From Heliocidaris erythrogramma (taxonomy: Eukaryota > Echinodermata > Echinoidea > Camarodonta > Echinometridae), in assembly GCA_025617745.1 (NCBI GenBank), contig CM046859.1, positions 30,090,744 to 30,154,743 of the forward strand: 64,000 nucleotides of DNA, given 5' to 3'. The translations under genes and the position numbers were made by a program. Shown one piece after another: positions 23,868-33,593 of this stretch. The notes below the pieces were generated by a model. It did not search any database. It saw nothing but the letters and a program-made list of their open reading frames with translations, and was not told the DNA's origin. Position 1 is the stretch's first letter. Every line of letters begins with the position of its first letter.

Positions 23868-25183
23868 GAGAGATATTATACAATATTCGCTCCCGAAGTG
23901 CACTTGGTGCGGAATGAATAACTCTTGTTTGCCTGTTTGAATAAAGTACTGTATTCTGTGAATCATGGAATGCACTACTTGTGCACTTATAGTGAATATG
24001 TACATATGTGACTTGCATGAGCAGGTATCGGGTACTAGTTTAAGTGGATTTCACTATTTGTTACAAAAGACAGTTATCTGCTCATGCACAGACTGTAACT
24101 ACATTGAACAAACTGACTTTCATGTGATCACTGACTGGAACCATTGTGATATCACAGTAGTCCAACATGTAGCTGTTACCTGTATATGAAGATTTATGCA
24201 GGCCGAGTCTGGCCAGGTTAATGAAAATTATGAAACTGATGACAGCTGACAGCCTAAAACCTAATTGTACAAGAAACATAATCCAGCAATGGCACAGTTG
24301 TGTTACAAATGTACATGGAACTCATTATTCTTTACCTATTTTCCTATTGAAGGGGCCTAAAATGTAGCAATCAGGAGTTAATTAATTAATTTGTTGAGTA
24401 CAATATTAATTTGTTGATGCCTTATACATGTAATCCTCCCAGACGCTTAAGATCATCTGATTCTAAATTGCTTGTTTTCCCGAAAACTAAGAAATCATGG
24501 GGGGATTTGCTCATGCTGGACCTTACCTGTGGAATCAATTGCCACAGGATATCCGTTATATGTCAGGTGTAGATTGCTTTAAAAATGCCCTCAAAACTCA
24601 TTTGTTCAAAAAGGCTTTTCAGTACCAGTAGATTTACTTTCACGCTGTTGTTGTTCCATTTTCGTGTATTTTTGTGTACTTGCAAATTTTTCCTCTCCAT
24701 TCGGCCTTGAGCACATTAGTCATTTGGAGTTGGCGCATTACAAATTCTCTATATTATTATTATTATATAATTCCATTGCCTTGCATTAGATTCAACATCT
24801 GGGAAATTGGAAAAAAGGATGATATTCAGCCCTCAATTCATACATCAGAGCAATTATTACATAACATATAAATCTTGCCTACATGTACATCATGTTTTTT
24901 TGTTACAAATACAATATTCATAACATTTGACATAAATGAGATCTACAAGTATATTGGATGAAACTAGCCGACTTACCGCTGATGGTATGCTTGCTATATC
25001 ATACTTGTCATTGAACAGGTCAATCTGTGCTGTTTCTTGAAGGTCCACTTTTGGTGTGATCTTGAACGACCCATTGGTTCCGATTTCCAATATCAGCTTA
25101 TCAGTCCCCAGTGTGATGTTGGCACCATTTCCAAGCGAACTCGCAAAAGCGATGGTGATGAGGATTATGTAGACTTTCTCCAT
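15536..25183 (-). CDS. CTNS: Cystinosin, lysosomal cystine/H+ symporter, 8 coding exons
   Basis: Cystinosin exports cystine from lysosomes using the proton gradient. Exons in transcript order: 25183-24977, 23514-23408, 20790-20650, 19931-19832, 19377-19258, 17685-17506, 16585-16468, 15747-15536. All junctions are GT-AG and phases agree, giving 394 residues (human is 367). Residues 1-21 are a signal peptide; the luminal part has sequons at NIT, NGS, NSS and NTT. Seven membrane segments follow, including the first PQ loop ([12 protein letters not shown]), [38 protein letters not shown], the second PQ loop (LIKYIPQAYMNY), [20 protein letters not shown] and [17 protein letters not shown]. These align block by block with human CTNS. 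The C-terminus is longer, acidic, and lacks the GYDQL lysosomal signal; DEDEPLV may act as a dileucine-type signal (inference). Introns carry a pogo-like element, a THAP fragment and two LINE 3' ends. Confidence 0.95.
16084..16360 (-). repeat. Dispersed repeat in CTNS intron 7
   Basis: On the minus strand it holds GGTTTGAGTCCCGC, a B-box-like word, followed by TCCTTTGGCAAGACATTAAT and CTACATTTGCCACTCTCCAC, then an (ATT)n end. The CTACATTTGCCACTCT word also appears near 15909 on the plus strand. I read this as a tRNA-related SINE or LINE 3' piece; the family name is unknown. Confidence 0.5.
16468..16585 (-). CDS. CTNS: CTNS exon 7 (second PQ loop, TM6)
   Basis: 118 bp, acceptor CTGGTAG, donor GTAAGT, ends in phase 1. 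Encodes [20 protein letters not shown] and [11 protein letters not shown], including the Asp of LLDFTGG that corresponds to a proton-coupling residue in human CTNS. Confidence 0.95.
17506..17685 (-). CDS. CTNS: CTNS exon 6 (TM4-TM5, second PQ loop start)
   Basis: 180 bp, phase 0, acceptor CAAATAG, donor GTGAGT. Encodes [17 protein letters not shown] and [20 protein letters not shown]. Confidence 0.95.
17686..19257. other. CTNS intron 5 with diverged internal repeats
   Basis: Besides the element at 17953-18395, four or five segments share a theme of TTCAAATTGGCAA..ATGATA followed by TTAATCTTTCTGATAGACAC: about 17745-17790, 17813-17855, 18560-18600, 18667-18725 and 18766-18825. They look like old tandem duplications split by the transposon. 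Confidence 0.5.
17953..18395. mobile_element. Non-autonomous pogo/mariner-like element (443 bp)
   Basis: Terminal inverted repeats GAGTCAACCTCGCCTAAGTCG at the left (first 20 bases considered) and, from the right on the other strand, CAGTCAACCTCGCTTAAGTC. Both ends are flanked by TA, the target dinucleotide of Tc1/mariner/pogo elements. There is no transposase frame. It lies in CTNS intron 5. Confidence 0.75.
19258..19377 (-). CDS. CTNS: CTNS exon 5 (TM3)
   Basis: 120 bp, phase 0 on both sides, donor GTAAGT. Encodes [20 protein letters not shown] then [22 protein letters not shown] is strongly conserved in cystinosins. Confidence 0.93.
19832..19931 (-). CDS. CTNS: CTNS exon 4 (TM2)
   Basis: 100 bp, acceptor CTCCTCAG, donor GTGAGT. 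Encodes [20 protein letters not shown] and GMYWIQPIK, matching the human FDF..LTGFVAYSVFNIG block. Confidence 0.93.
20449..20570 (+). repeat. Dispersed repeat, copy in CTNS intron 3
   Basis: About 120 bases containing CGCAGAACCGAGTC, GTTGGGTTCCGCG, a TTCCTTGATTTTCTT stretch and AAGCGTTTTGAGGTTAG match 62206-62335 throughout at moderate identity. Family unknown. Confidence 0.6.
20650..20790 (-). CDS. CTNS: CTNS exon 3 (TM1 and first PQ loop)
   Basis: 141 bp, acceptor TTTTTCACAG, donor GTGAAA. Encodes [20 protein letters not shown] followed by [19 protein letters not shown], the cystinosin first PQ-loop segment. Confidence 0.93.
21202..21460 (+). pseudogene. THAP zinc-finger domain fragment, frameshifted
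   Basis: From the ATG at 21202 the frame reads [20 protein letters not shown] then [14 protein letters not shown], the N-terminal half of a THAP (C2CH) DNA-binding domain with its CxxxxC and HxFP motifs. The second half ([12 protein letters not shown], then [11 protein letters not shown]) continues after a one-base shift near 21348 and a second lesion near 21393. The domain is therefore almost complete but broken. THAP domains occur in P-element-type transposases and domesticated THAP proteins. With no downstream catalytic domain and an intronic location opposite to CTNS, it is most likely a transposon remnant. Confidence 0.7.
21541..21616. repeat. Imperfect hairpin
   Basis: TAGACCGAAAATTGTGTTTC at the left is mirrored by GACAGAATTTTCGGTCTA at the right, and the middle pairs as TCGTTCGTTAG / CTAACGAACGA. 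Confidence 0.75.
21623..21666. repeat. Perfect 44-bp palindrome without spacer
   Basis: GTAACTCCAGGGAGCTCC followed by AACG, then its exact reverse complement, centred at 21644/21645. TTCACCC sits immediately on each side (21616-21622 and 21667-21673) as a direct repeat. Confidence 0.9.
23133..23398 (+). mobile_element. CR1-like LINE 3' end (CTNS intron 2)
   Basis: A C-terminal ORF2 remnant, [20 protein letters not shown] then [14 protein letters not shown] and a stop at 23265, is followed by a 3' UTR with GAGCGCTTTGGGCC...GCGCGTTATAAATG and an (ATT)n tail. The tail ends about four bases from the CTNS exon 2 donor hexamer on the opposite strand. Confidence 0.8.
23408..23514 (-). CDS. CTNS: CTNS exon 2 (luminal domain)
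   Basis: A 107-bp exon with acceptor TTTCAG and donor GTAAGT, encoding [20 protein letters not shown] and on to NTTSSELG. It is too short to stand out as an ORF, but supplies exactly the phase (ends +2) needed by exon 3, and matches the Ser/Thr-rich glycosylated luminal region. A LINE tail abuts its donor. Confidence 0.85.
23756..23867. repeat. (GA)n microsatellite with 41-bp direct repeat
   Basis: Two copies of AGAGAAAAGGAGAATGAGAG with GATAAGATAG precede about 45 bases of GA. Minus-strand Ser-Leu frames over it are artefacts. Confidence 0.85.
24503..24767 (+). mobile_element. CR1-like LINE 3' end (CTNS intron 1)
   Basis: The frame [18 protein letters not shown], then [14 protein letters not shown], closes at 24629. 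The 3' UTR has TTCGGCCTTGAGCAC and ends in an (ATT)n tail. It is a different subfamily from the piece at 23133. Confidence 0.75.
24977..25183 (-). CDS. CTNS: CTNS exon 1 (start, signal peptide, luminal N-terminus)
   Basis: ATG at 25183-25181, 69 codons, phase 0 end, donor GTAAGT at 24976-24971. It begins [20 protein letters not shown], a convincing signal peptide. The stretch from 25184 to about 25255 is probably 5' UTR. Confidence 0.92.
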
Positions 25184-25956
25184 ATTGATCTTGGCTGTGT
25201 TACGACCCTACAACCTCAGAATCCATCAAAATAGACGACTTGTTTCCTTTCTTTTAACACCTGGTAAACAAAAGCAAAACAAATAAGAGAGAAAGAAATA
25301 AATATTGAATCAAACTTAACTTTGTCAGATTTGAAATCCTCGTTATCATAGATGATGCACAGTTAACATTGCCGTAAGGGTAATGGCACACCAGGGAGAT
25401 ATAGTGGTCAAAGTTAGTAAAGGTTTAAAAAAAAAGGAAAATTGAGTGTCGCCAAAGAGGGATGCCCTTTTCTGAAAGATCTTGATCGATGATCATGATG
25501 GTATTCCATACATGCTACATCTACATGTAAGAACTTTTTGTCGTTTTTAACGATTGACTGAAAGTTAAGTTGTAGACAGCAACTAAAAACTAGGAAATTA
25601 AAGGTGACTAGACACGCGACAGATGTCCTGCACCTCAAGATCTTATTGCCAGAGCATTGTTTCGCTGCATGTCCAGAGCGTTGTTTTGCTGCATATCGCC
25701 CCTATCATTCAGTGTGTAGGTCTAAGCACATGACACACACACTTGTACAGGAGGTGGAAAGAACTCATACTGGGTCTAGGGATCTACATGTATAATTGGT
25801 GTAACTCCACTAATACAACATACAAGGTTATCTTAAGATAACCTCATACTCACAGACGATATTGTGGCAGATTTGAATGTACACTTTACAATATCACCTC
25901 CCTTGCAATTCCAAGGATTTATTTCCTATTTTTGCTGTATTTATGTCCTCCAATGT
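25184..25956. other. CTNS 5' flank
   Basis: Probably contains the CTNS 5' UTR near 25184-25255. No TATA box could be pinned. A short local repeat (CCAGAGCATTGTTTCGCTGC and a variant) is present near 25650-25690. Confidence 0.4.
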
Positions 25957-26370
25957 GGGAAGAGTTCCTTTTGCGACAGCCACCCAAAATGAAAAAAAAA
26001 ATATATAAAGGTGCAAAATGTCTATAGATATAGGGTTAGGGTTAGGGTTAGGATTAGGGTATATATACATGTATATGTTTTGAACACCTTCGACGTCAAC
26101 TCGTTCTTGCAGGTACATCGTTAAGTCGGAGGACTGGCAATATCGAGGACCCAGGTTCGATACCCAGCTTTGTCATTTGTTGTTTGTTTCATTTGTTACT
26201 AACCGATGTTTTCTCTCTACAGAATTACACGGAAAAGGCTGAGGAGACAGAGAAACAGAGACAGAGAGATTTTTGCTCAACCCCCATCAAAAATATCGCC
26301 CACTTTTAGAATGTTCGCTATAGTTGGATTTGAGCAATTTTAGGTGGCTGTCGCAAAAGGAACTCTTTCC
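25957..26370. mobile_element. Inverted-repeat element with telomere-like core
   Basis: GAGTTCCTTTTGCGACAGCC near 25963 is mirrored at 26345-26365 on the other strand, giving arms of about 30 bases. Between them lie an (AGGGTT)n run at 26032-26062 and a tRNA-like stretch (B-box GGTTCGATACC near 26153). Confidence 0.6.
26032..26062 (+). repeat. Interstitial telomere-like TTAGGG run
   Basis: Four to five units of TTAGGG (one GATTAGGG variant) flanked by TATATA on both sides. Confidence 0.85.
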
Positions 26371-26491
26371 AAGAATGTTATGTTTATTATTATAATAAAA
26401 GTACTATTTTAACTTAAAAAGGACAAAACCTTATCACTTTGCTTTCCTTTCAGAGAAACCACTACGTTGGGTGAATGCAAAAATACTAGCT

Positions 26492-26635
26492 ATTTTCTGT
26501 CGCATGTACTAGGGTATGGGGGGGAAAATAAGATAAACATTTTAAAAACTTCCTTTCAAATTCAGCTCTTAAAAAAAATCTCACTCCTACCTCAAATGGC
26601 CATTAGGAAGAACTTCTGATATTTCCAGCAATGTA
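26492..26635 (+). repeat. Dispersed repeat family D, partial copy
   Basis: Starts ATTTTCTGTCGCATGTACTA and ends after ATGGCCATTAGGAAGAAC; matches the 5' third of the copy at 29459-30117. Confidence 0.75.
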
Positions 26636-26900
26636 AGATTTGTGTAGTCCCATATATACAAGTTACACATGCACGGTAAAAAAAACTGTCAATTTCTTTT
26701 TTCTTTTTTATGCATTCAATTTTTACAATCTTAGCTCATCCTGGAAGGTAACCCCTTTAGCAAACTCCGAGGGTGGTTTGCATGGCTCACAGTATGTGGG
26801 AAATGGTGATATTTAGATCTAGATTCTTTTTTGTTGATATCCCTTCCACACACTCATAGGTACATTACTATACAAATATACCAAGCTGTGAGAAAGTGTA

Positions 26901-27011
26901 GTGGAAATTATTTATCTGAGGAGGGACTGGCATAGTACTATTTTTTCTGAGGGGCAAAGCCCCAAGGAAAAAATAGTTATGCCAGTCCCTCCGAAGATAT
27001 ATAATTTCCAC
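26901..27011. mobile_element. Hairpin MITE (111 bp)
   Basis: Near-perfect inverted repeat: GTGGAAATTATTTATCTGAG...GGACTGGCATAG at the left and its complement at the right, with GGGGC/GCCCC at the centre. Flanking TA on both sides suggests a TA target. Confidence 0.75.
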
Positions 27012-27327
27012 TATAATTTCGAACTAAATGCTTGGTATATTTGTTTTATATCCCTTAATTCTTTACAACTAATTAAAAAAAAAGAAAAACATAAAACAAT
27101 ATTTTGACTAACCTTATCCATAGTACCGTACAACTACATGTAACTTGTATAGACTCGAGTCTAAGTTACATGACTTGTCTTAGCTGTTTGATCGAAGACC
27201 TTCGAGTTCGAATGCTCGATAGGCCTAGACGAAAACATGCAGGGTGAACGGTGAAAGTCTACAAATTATTGCTACATGTAGTATGATAATCTAGATCATG
27301 GTCTATGCACGACGAATAGGTCATATT

Positions 27328-27555
27328 TCACTTTCTTCGTATGGAAGCAATAAAATCGTCGATATTTGCCCCTTGTAAGAGGTCAAAGCGAACTTCCTTG
27401 GAGGCTAGGCCGCCATGTTTGCTTACATATCCGATCCGAACCGATTTATAGCCATACGCCAGTAGCTGATTCGGATCCAGGCGCGGGGCTAAAGTACCGG
27501 TGACTTGCGCCGATACTGCAGGCGGCAAGGTTATGAGCAGTCCGTACAAGGTCAA
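27328..27555 (-). CDS. Hypothetical short ORF in GC-rich DNA
   Basis: A 75-codon frame starting MTLYGLLITLPPAVSAQVTG and ending FIASIRRK. It has a hydrophobic N-terminus followed by a soluble-looking part. It lies in a locally GC- and CpG-richer patch about 2.1 kb upstream of the CTNS start on the same strand, so it could equally be promoter or 5' UTR sequence of CTNS; a candidate donor (GTAAGC) sits inside it. I recognise no family, and coding status is unproven. Confidence 0.3.
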   Translation of the reverse strand: MTLYGLLITLPPAVSAQVTGTLAPRLDPNQLLAYGYKSVRIGYVSKHGGLASKEVRFDLLQGANIDDFIASIRRK

Positions 27556-27771
27556 GGACTCGCTTAGCGGGTTGTCTGAGCGTTCAAATTTGACACAATT
27601 TTTTTTTCAATGAACAGTGACTAAGTGAGCATACGCAGTAGCGCCTTGGAAGTAAATATTAAATAGAGCATGCACAGTTCTGCCCAGGAAAAAATAGTGA
27701 AAGATATTCGGAGCTCTGACAGCGATTTGTTTTTCCTAGTTAAATTATATTTTATCACGTGATCACCACTA

Positions 27772-28316
27772 CATCAAATGGCCGTTAGGAAGAACTTTCC
27801 ATATTTCCAGCAAAATCATGCCCAAAACCGAAGAAATACCCGCCGATTTGTTTCGCGATTGCGTGTTGTTTACATACCGCCGATGTCTTAGACTAAAATC
27901 GGCCAATAAAATTTTTGTCCACGAAGAAACTCGGGATCGCAAGCGCACATCGTTCTCTACGATCGCGCACACAGAAAATCGGGACTTTTCCATGTACGGG
28001 ATAGGGACCGAATTTTTAACGACAAAATTCTTTTGGGGAGATGTCAGCGCCCGCAGCGACCAGGAAATGTACACAATGACTCCGATAGCTCGTTTCGCGA
28101 GAATCGACAGTAAATTACGGATTTCATTTTTGGAATTATCTTTTCCAACATCGGTGAGTTGAATTTATTGTATTTCTTGGATATATTGGGGTCGGTTTTT
28201 GTAAATTAAATGCCGATTTTGAGTGAATGTTGGTGACTTTTGTGCAGTGGTGTTTGAAAAAGTTGAGCCGTATGACTGCCTAGATTCTACACACGAAGTA
28301 TAGGAATGTAGCAATG
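27772..28316 (+). repeat. Dispersed repeat family D, copy with open frame
   Basis: Begins ATGGCCGTTAGGAAGAACTT and ends near TATAGGAATGTAGC. A frame at 27818-28162 (MPKTEEIPADLFRDCVLFTY onward, 114 codons) is open here, and is shared with two other copies. Differences between copies are mostly amino-acid-changing, so the frame is probably not under purifying selection. Confidence 0.75.
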
Positions 28317-28980
28317 GGTGAGCGTTTCTTCCACACAGAGTATATGGATCCCATGTAGCCTACAGCTCCATAGGCATAGGCCAGTACCAGATTGATAAGC
28401 CAAGGAGCTCGTAAAGCTAGTCGTTAGCGGACGAGAATCTACTGGACATAAAGTTACTCTTTCTCAAGAACAGCTAATCTTACAGGAATCTAACTAAAAT
28501 ATTTAGAACACATCTTCTTCCACAACTTCACAAGCTCCATGCAAAATTATTATTTTACAACAGACAGATCTAACATTAACGTTAGATTTAAGTTAGACCT
28601 TCACAGTTCACTTAAGTCATGTAAGTTAGTCCTAGATCTAAACTAGTAATGAGTGAGTAGGAAGATACTGAAACTCAACTGTGTTTCTGATGATTGCATT
28701 CGATTCTTATCGTTTTGGATTATATTACATGGATTATTGGAGTTCATTCAGCGAGTTAGACTACAAATATATGGTGAGATGAACGATAAATGTTTGCTGC
28801 TTAGTTTAGTGCAGTGCGCGCTGTTAATTTTATCGGCCAAAGTCGTTATTATGCCCAGCCGTTATTAAATCCGCCTGAACAAGTGAATAATTAGTCAAGT
28901 TTCTTGGTTTTCATTGTTGAAATTCAGTTATTTATAACGGAATAAACGCTATCGTTATTGGTTCATAACTGAAAAAATTA
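28317..28980. other. No gene recognised
   Basis: AT-rich DNA with short direct repeats of TTAGATTTAAGTTAGA type. Nothing else visible. Confidence 0.45.
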
Positions 28981-28984
28981 TCAG

Positions 28985-29030
28985 CAAGAAAGAGCGGGAT
29001 TCGAACCTGGGACCTTAAGTTTAACGAGAG
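28985..29030 (-). ncRNA. tRNA-like fragment (B-box half)
   Basis: On the minus strand GGTCCCAGGTTCGAATCCCG contains a full B-box, but no D-arm or acceptor partner is visible, so it is a fragment of a tRNA-derived repeat. Confidence 0.45.
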
Positions 29031-29127
29031 TGCAGTGTAGAAAGAGAATACTCTTTATTTACTCTTTATTCGTGCAATGGAACAAGATTTTTTGCATTCG
29101 GTAAACTGAAATGAAAAGATGAGATGC

Positions 29128-29183
29128 TCTATTCATGCTATTCAACTCGGCTACGCCTCGTTGAATAGAGCATCTCATAATTA
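29128..29183. repeat. Hairpin repeat
   Basis: ATGAGATGCTCTATTCA pairs with TGAATAGAGCATCTCAT around a CGGCTACGCCTCG centre. Confidence 0.7.
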
Positions 29184-29458
29184 TCTTTCACCTCAGCTCA
29201 TGCAAAATCTTGTAGTTGTACCAAGGCATTGCACTCATGGCCATTCACTACTAATTTTTAGTAATTTGATTAACATGTATTAATGTGTGAGTCTGTGAGT
29301 CTGTGAGTGACTGTGACTTGTGAGTGACAATTTCATGATCACGACTACACGAACAAGAATAACATGACGAAAGTCACGAGATTAGAATGCTATTTATTTA
29401 TTGCTAACATAATTTTATTTTTACAACACACACTCCCGGGTACATTTCTGTAAAATAG

Positions 29459-30117
29459 TTGGTATTTTCTGTCGCATGTACTAAAGGTATGGGGGAAAAA
29501 ATAAGATAAATATTTTAAATACTTGCTTTCAAATTCAGCCCTTAAAAATCTCACTCCTACCTCAAATGGCCGTTAGGAAGAACTTTTTATATTTTCAGCA
29601 AAATCCAAAGTCAAAATCTTGTCCAAAACCGGAGAAATCCCCGCCGATTTGTTTCGCGATCGCGTGTTGTTTACAAACTGCCGATGTCTTAGACTAAAAT
29701 CGGCCAATACAATTTTTGTCCACGAAGAAACTCGGGATCGCAAGCGCACATCGATCTTTACGATCGCGCACACAGAAAATCGGAACTTTTCCGTGTACGC
29801 CATAGGGACCGAATTTTTGAGGACAAAACTCTTTTGGGGAGATGTCGGCGCCCGCGGCGACCAGGAAATGTACACAATGACTCCGATAGCTCGTTTCGCG
29901 AGAATCAACAGTAAATTACGGATTTGATTTTTGAAAATATCTTTTCCAACATTGGTGAGTTGAATTTATTGTATTTCTTGGATATTTTGGGGTCGGTTTT
30001 TGAAAATTAAATGCCGATTTTGAGTGAATATTGGTGACTTTTGTGCAGTGGTGTTTTAAAAAGATGAGGTGTATGACTGCCTACATTATACACACGAAGT
30101 ATAGGAATGTAGCTATG
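29459..30117 (+). repeat. Dispersed repeat family D, full-length copy
   Basis: All parts lie in one orientation: TCTGTCGCATGTACTAAAGG, the AATGGCCGTTAGGAAGAAC joint, the open-frame section (29619-29927) and the CACACGAAGTATAGGAATG end. Here the frame opens with TTG rather than ATG, and it stops early at 29925 where the copy at 27818 continues. Confidence 0.75.
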
Positions 30118-32130
30118 AGTGACAACACACAACAACAGGCAGGTCATACACAATAGAACATACTATAAACATGTACTGACACAATATAGATTACTCTAGT
30201 CTAATTTACCGTAATCGCTACCGTACCTCGTGTCTAAACTCTCAATATTGTAGTTTCAGGCCTTTTTTGCTTGCTAGACAGCACAAATCCTTCAGCAAAA
30301 TTATCGAAAAACGTAACAAACAACATCAACAGAAACCGGCCGGTGCACGTACGATCACCTGATCTGACTTTACTGACTGCACATCATCACGTGATCATTA
30401 TACATGTGTATTATTTTGTCAACTCATCGTCCTTCCATTACGCAGGGGCTCGGCGGGTCAAAAAGGGGGATGCAGTTGTAAAAAAAATGGAATTGAGAGC
30501 GCAATTTTGGGGGTTGTTGTGTGAATAAGTGAAAACGGGGTAAACTGGCTGGGAAATAAGAAAAAGTGGGTCACTTGCTCTCATTTAAAATATCAATTAC
30601 TAGTATATCAAAAGGATAATAACTATCATGTGTTCAAAAATACACCCATAACTATATACATGTACGGGTATTAATATGATCTTGCATTTGGGTATAATGT
30701 TCAGTTTTGCTTGTCTTTTTCTTTTCCTTTTATGTTTACTCATTTGTTTCTTCTTATTGTTTAGCATTCATTGATCAGTGTCAAATTTCTTATACAGCAC
30801 ATGATCATGAGAATCCGTATGTCATAACAGATTAGCCCATTCAGATCAATTGTTTTATTCTACACCATTTATACAATCTTGCCGACTCCAAAAAAATGCA
30901 GAGTTTTCACAGTTAGCCTACCCTACGAGACAAGCATCATCTTACTTCTAACGCTATAAGACCTTTATATAACTGACAGAACGTGACCATTATCTACACT
31001 GGCCCATATAGGTCTGAAATGATCTGAGCCAATATGTTACAAATGAGCATAACACGTCGGTCACAGACATTTCAAATTATACTTCAAACGAATTTATGTG
31101 TACAAAAAATAACTTAGGCCTAAATGTTATCAAGGATTAATTTCTTTGCAAAAGAACTTCTATAGGTTGGTTACTGCGGCTGCTACATGTGCCACTATAT
31201 ATAGGGCACTATAAAACAGTGAGGAGTTTCGAACTGAAATACACTCCAAGAGAAATATGCATATATGTGAAATGAAGTTTATTTATCATAACAAGATGAA
31301 ATACTGAAATATAAACCAAAGACAAAATACATTTTGAGTTAGACTATTCTACACAGAAAATAAAGAATTAAGCCGCGGTGATTATGAATAAATAAAATAT
31401 ACTTCATATTACTGATTCTATATAGACATGCTAAACTCAGTGTGAAAAATACAAACATTTTATTTTTCCATATTGAATGACATATAACAAAGTTTAGAAG
31501 TGAATCTTTAATTATTATATAAAAATTATTTATTCGACCATTCATTAAAAAAAAAAAAGCACAGGTACAATACAACATGGCAAGAGACAAGTAGGCCTAC
31601 ATAAGAAGAATGCGGAAGATCATGTAAAAGGACATGTAAAAGAATTGGAAACAACAAATGGGTCAGGGGGCACAGAAGTGAAATACAACACTGTTGCCCA
31701 GAGGCATGCGCCCCCACACTTGCTGCTCGCAGTATATACAGTGTAATAACATTTCTATACATAGAATATTGCACGTAGTGAAACAAATTTTCTTAATAAG
31801 AACCAAATAAATAACACTGAATATCAAAAAGTTGATTTTAAAAATGCTATGCAGAACTGTAATCGTTAGGACTATTACAATCATGTGAGTGCAAGAACAG
31901 AATATTACGTACTGATGTTTGAGTATAATATAAGTATAACTGGGCAATATATGCATCATTCTAATCAAGAAAAAATATATATACTGTATATAAGGGCATG
32001 CAAAGTTATTTTAAATAATGAATAAATAAACCAATAGGACTTTAGACGATATTTGCTTCTAATATGGTCTTATATGAACAGAAATGATATAATCATAATA
32101 TCATATTGATAGGATTGAAGTAAACTGAAT
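30118..32130. other. No gene recognised
   Basis: AT-rich sequence with ATATATA runs. Minus-strand frames around 31340-31970 overlap each other and look random. Confidence 0.45.
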
Positions 32131-32284
32131 ATATCATAAAGAAAGTAAATGTGAGAAAATTACAATGACCCAACCGGGATTCGAACCCGGGACCCTGGCT
32201 TACATGACCAGTGCTCTACCAACTGAGCTATCGAATCCCGGTCGGGGAATTGTCATTTTCTCACATTTACTTTCTTTATGATAT
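32131..32284. mobile_element. 54-bp inverted repeat enclosing a tRNA-like core
   Basis: Arms 32131-32184 and 32231-32284 match at about 49 of 54 positions; the outer ends read ATATCATAAAGAAAGTAAAT and its complement. The arms run into both ends of the tRNA-like sequence. Confidence 0.8.
32167..32237 (-). tRNA. tRNA-like sequence, anticodon position TGT (Thr-like)
   Basis: The minus strand folds as a cloverleaf: D-arm GCTCAGTTGGTAGAGC, anticodon stem CTGGT/GCCAG with loop CATGTAA, T-arm CCGGGTTCGAATCCCGG and acceptor GATTCGA/TTGGGTC with three wobble pairs. The anticodon position reads TGT (Thr), but the universal U33 is A. The weak acceptor and U33 change suggest a tRNA-derived element rather than a working gene. 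Confidence 0.55.
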
Positions 32285-32509
32285 AGAAATGATATAGTCT
32301 GACAATATTGCAAAATGAAATGTGCATATATATAATTATGTTACTGTTGCAAATAGTGCTGGGACTAAAAACCGGGTACCCGAGTCCCGCCCGAGAGCAT
32401 CGGGTCCCGGGTCAAAATATTACATGCCCGTTTCCCGAAAATAAGTATTTTAATGATTACTCATCGTCGACCAGCCATTAAATGAAAAATCCATTCAATG
32501 AAAAATCCA

Positions 32510-33115
32510 TGTAGCGCCCCACTGCAGTGATGCGCTTTGGATTCTTACTATAACATTCGTTATACACAGACAGCAAAGCCCACAGCCGCGATTCAGAGAC
32601 TGCATGCTCATTGGTTCATCGAACCCATAACATAATTTGCATTTGAATGCCCTTCCCCCTTATTGGGAGTAAACAATATGTCGTAGTCATGAGCGATCAA
32701 CGGGCGTAAAGTTTACAAACTCATCCATATTCAACATCAACCGTCGCTCCATACTCGGATTACTCGCACGTGGCATCTCATCATGAATACGACTTATACA
32801 TGTAGCGCCCCACTGCAGTGATGCGCTTTCGATTCGTTCAACTTACTATAATACAGTACATAACCCTTAAACCTTACACATTCGTATACACAGACAGCAA
32901 AGCCCACAGCCGCGATTCAGAGACTGCATGCTCATTGGTTCATCGAACCCATAATATAATTTGCATTTGAATGCCTTTCCCCCTTATTTGGAGTAAACAA
33001 TATGTCGTAGTCATGAGCGATCAACGGGCGTAAAGCTTACAAACTCATCCATATTCAACATCAACCGTCGCTCCATACTCGCACGCGGCATCTCATCATG
33101 AATATGACTCGTACA
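32510..33115. repeat. Tandem duplication, unit about 291-310 bp
   Basis: Two copies start GTAGCGCCCCACTGCAGTGA at 32511 and 32802 and share AGACTGCATGCTCATTGGTT and CGATCAACGGGCGTAAAG. The second carries a 25-30-bp insertion near 32845. Confidence 0.9.
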
Positions 33116-33593
33116 TGAACAGATGTATTAACATCAACAAGATTAAGCGCGAGCACGATTTGGCACTGTCACAATTCCTGAAACTTTAGCACACAATTAA
33201 TAAATTCGAAATTACTAAAATCAGATTATATCCATGGCGATATATCCAAAATAATATCCTTCATTCATGTGAAAGTGAAAAACAAGGCATGGGAAGCAAA
33301 GGCTGTCTAGAGTGCGCACGATCAAGAATTTCATTCATAAAATTGGGCTTGTGACCTCATTTGATGACCACAAGTCATGACATGTGCAAAATATGCCAAC
33401 CAGCCAATGAAGGTTTGCGCCTTTTTTCCTCCCCGTTCCTTTGATCCTTAATTCACACCGCCGCGGCATTGGGCGCGAAGGCGCTTCGTATAAACAGATC
33501 GAATATCAAAGGGGAACCGCATGTGCGTAAAAGGATGAAGTTACGGTCGGGCAGGGATGAAGTGGTTGGCTTGATATTTTTTGATATTTTTTT

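Noticed and set aside
32167-32237. Functional tRNA-Thr gene
   Set aside because: Weak acceptor stem with three wobble pairs, loss of U33, and location inside an inverted repeat favour a tRNA-derived element.
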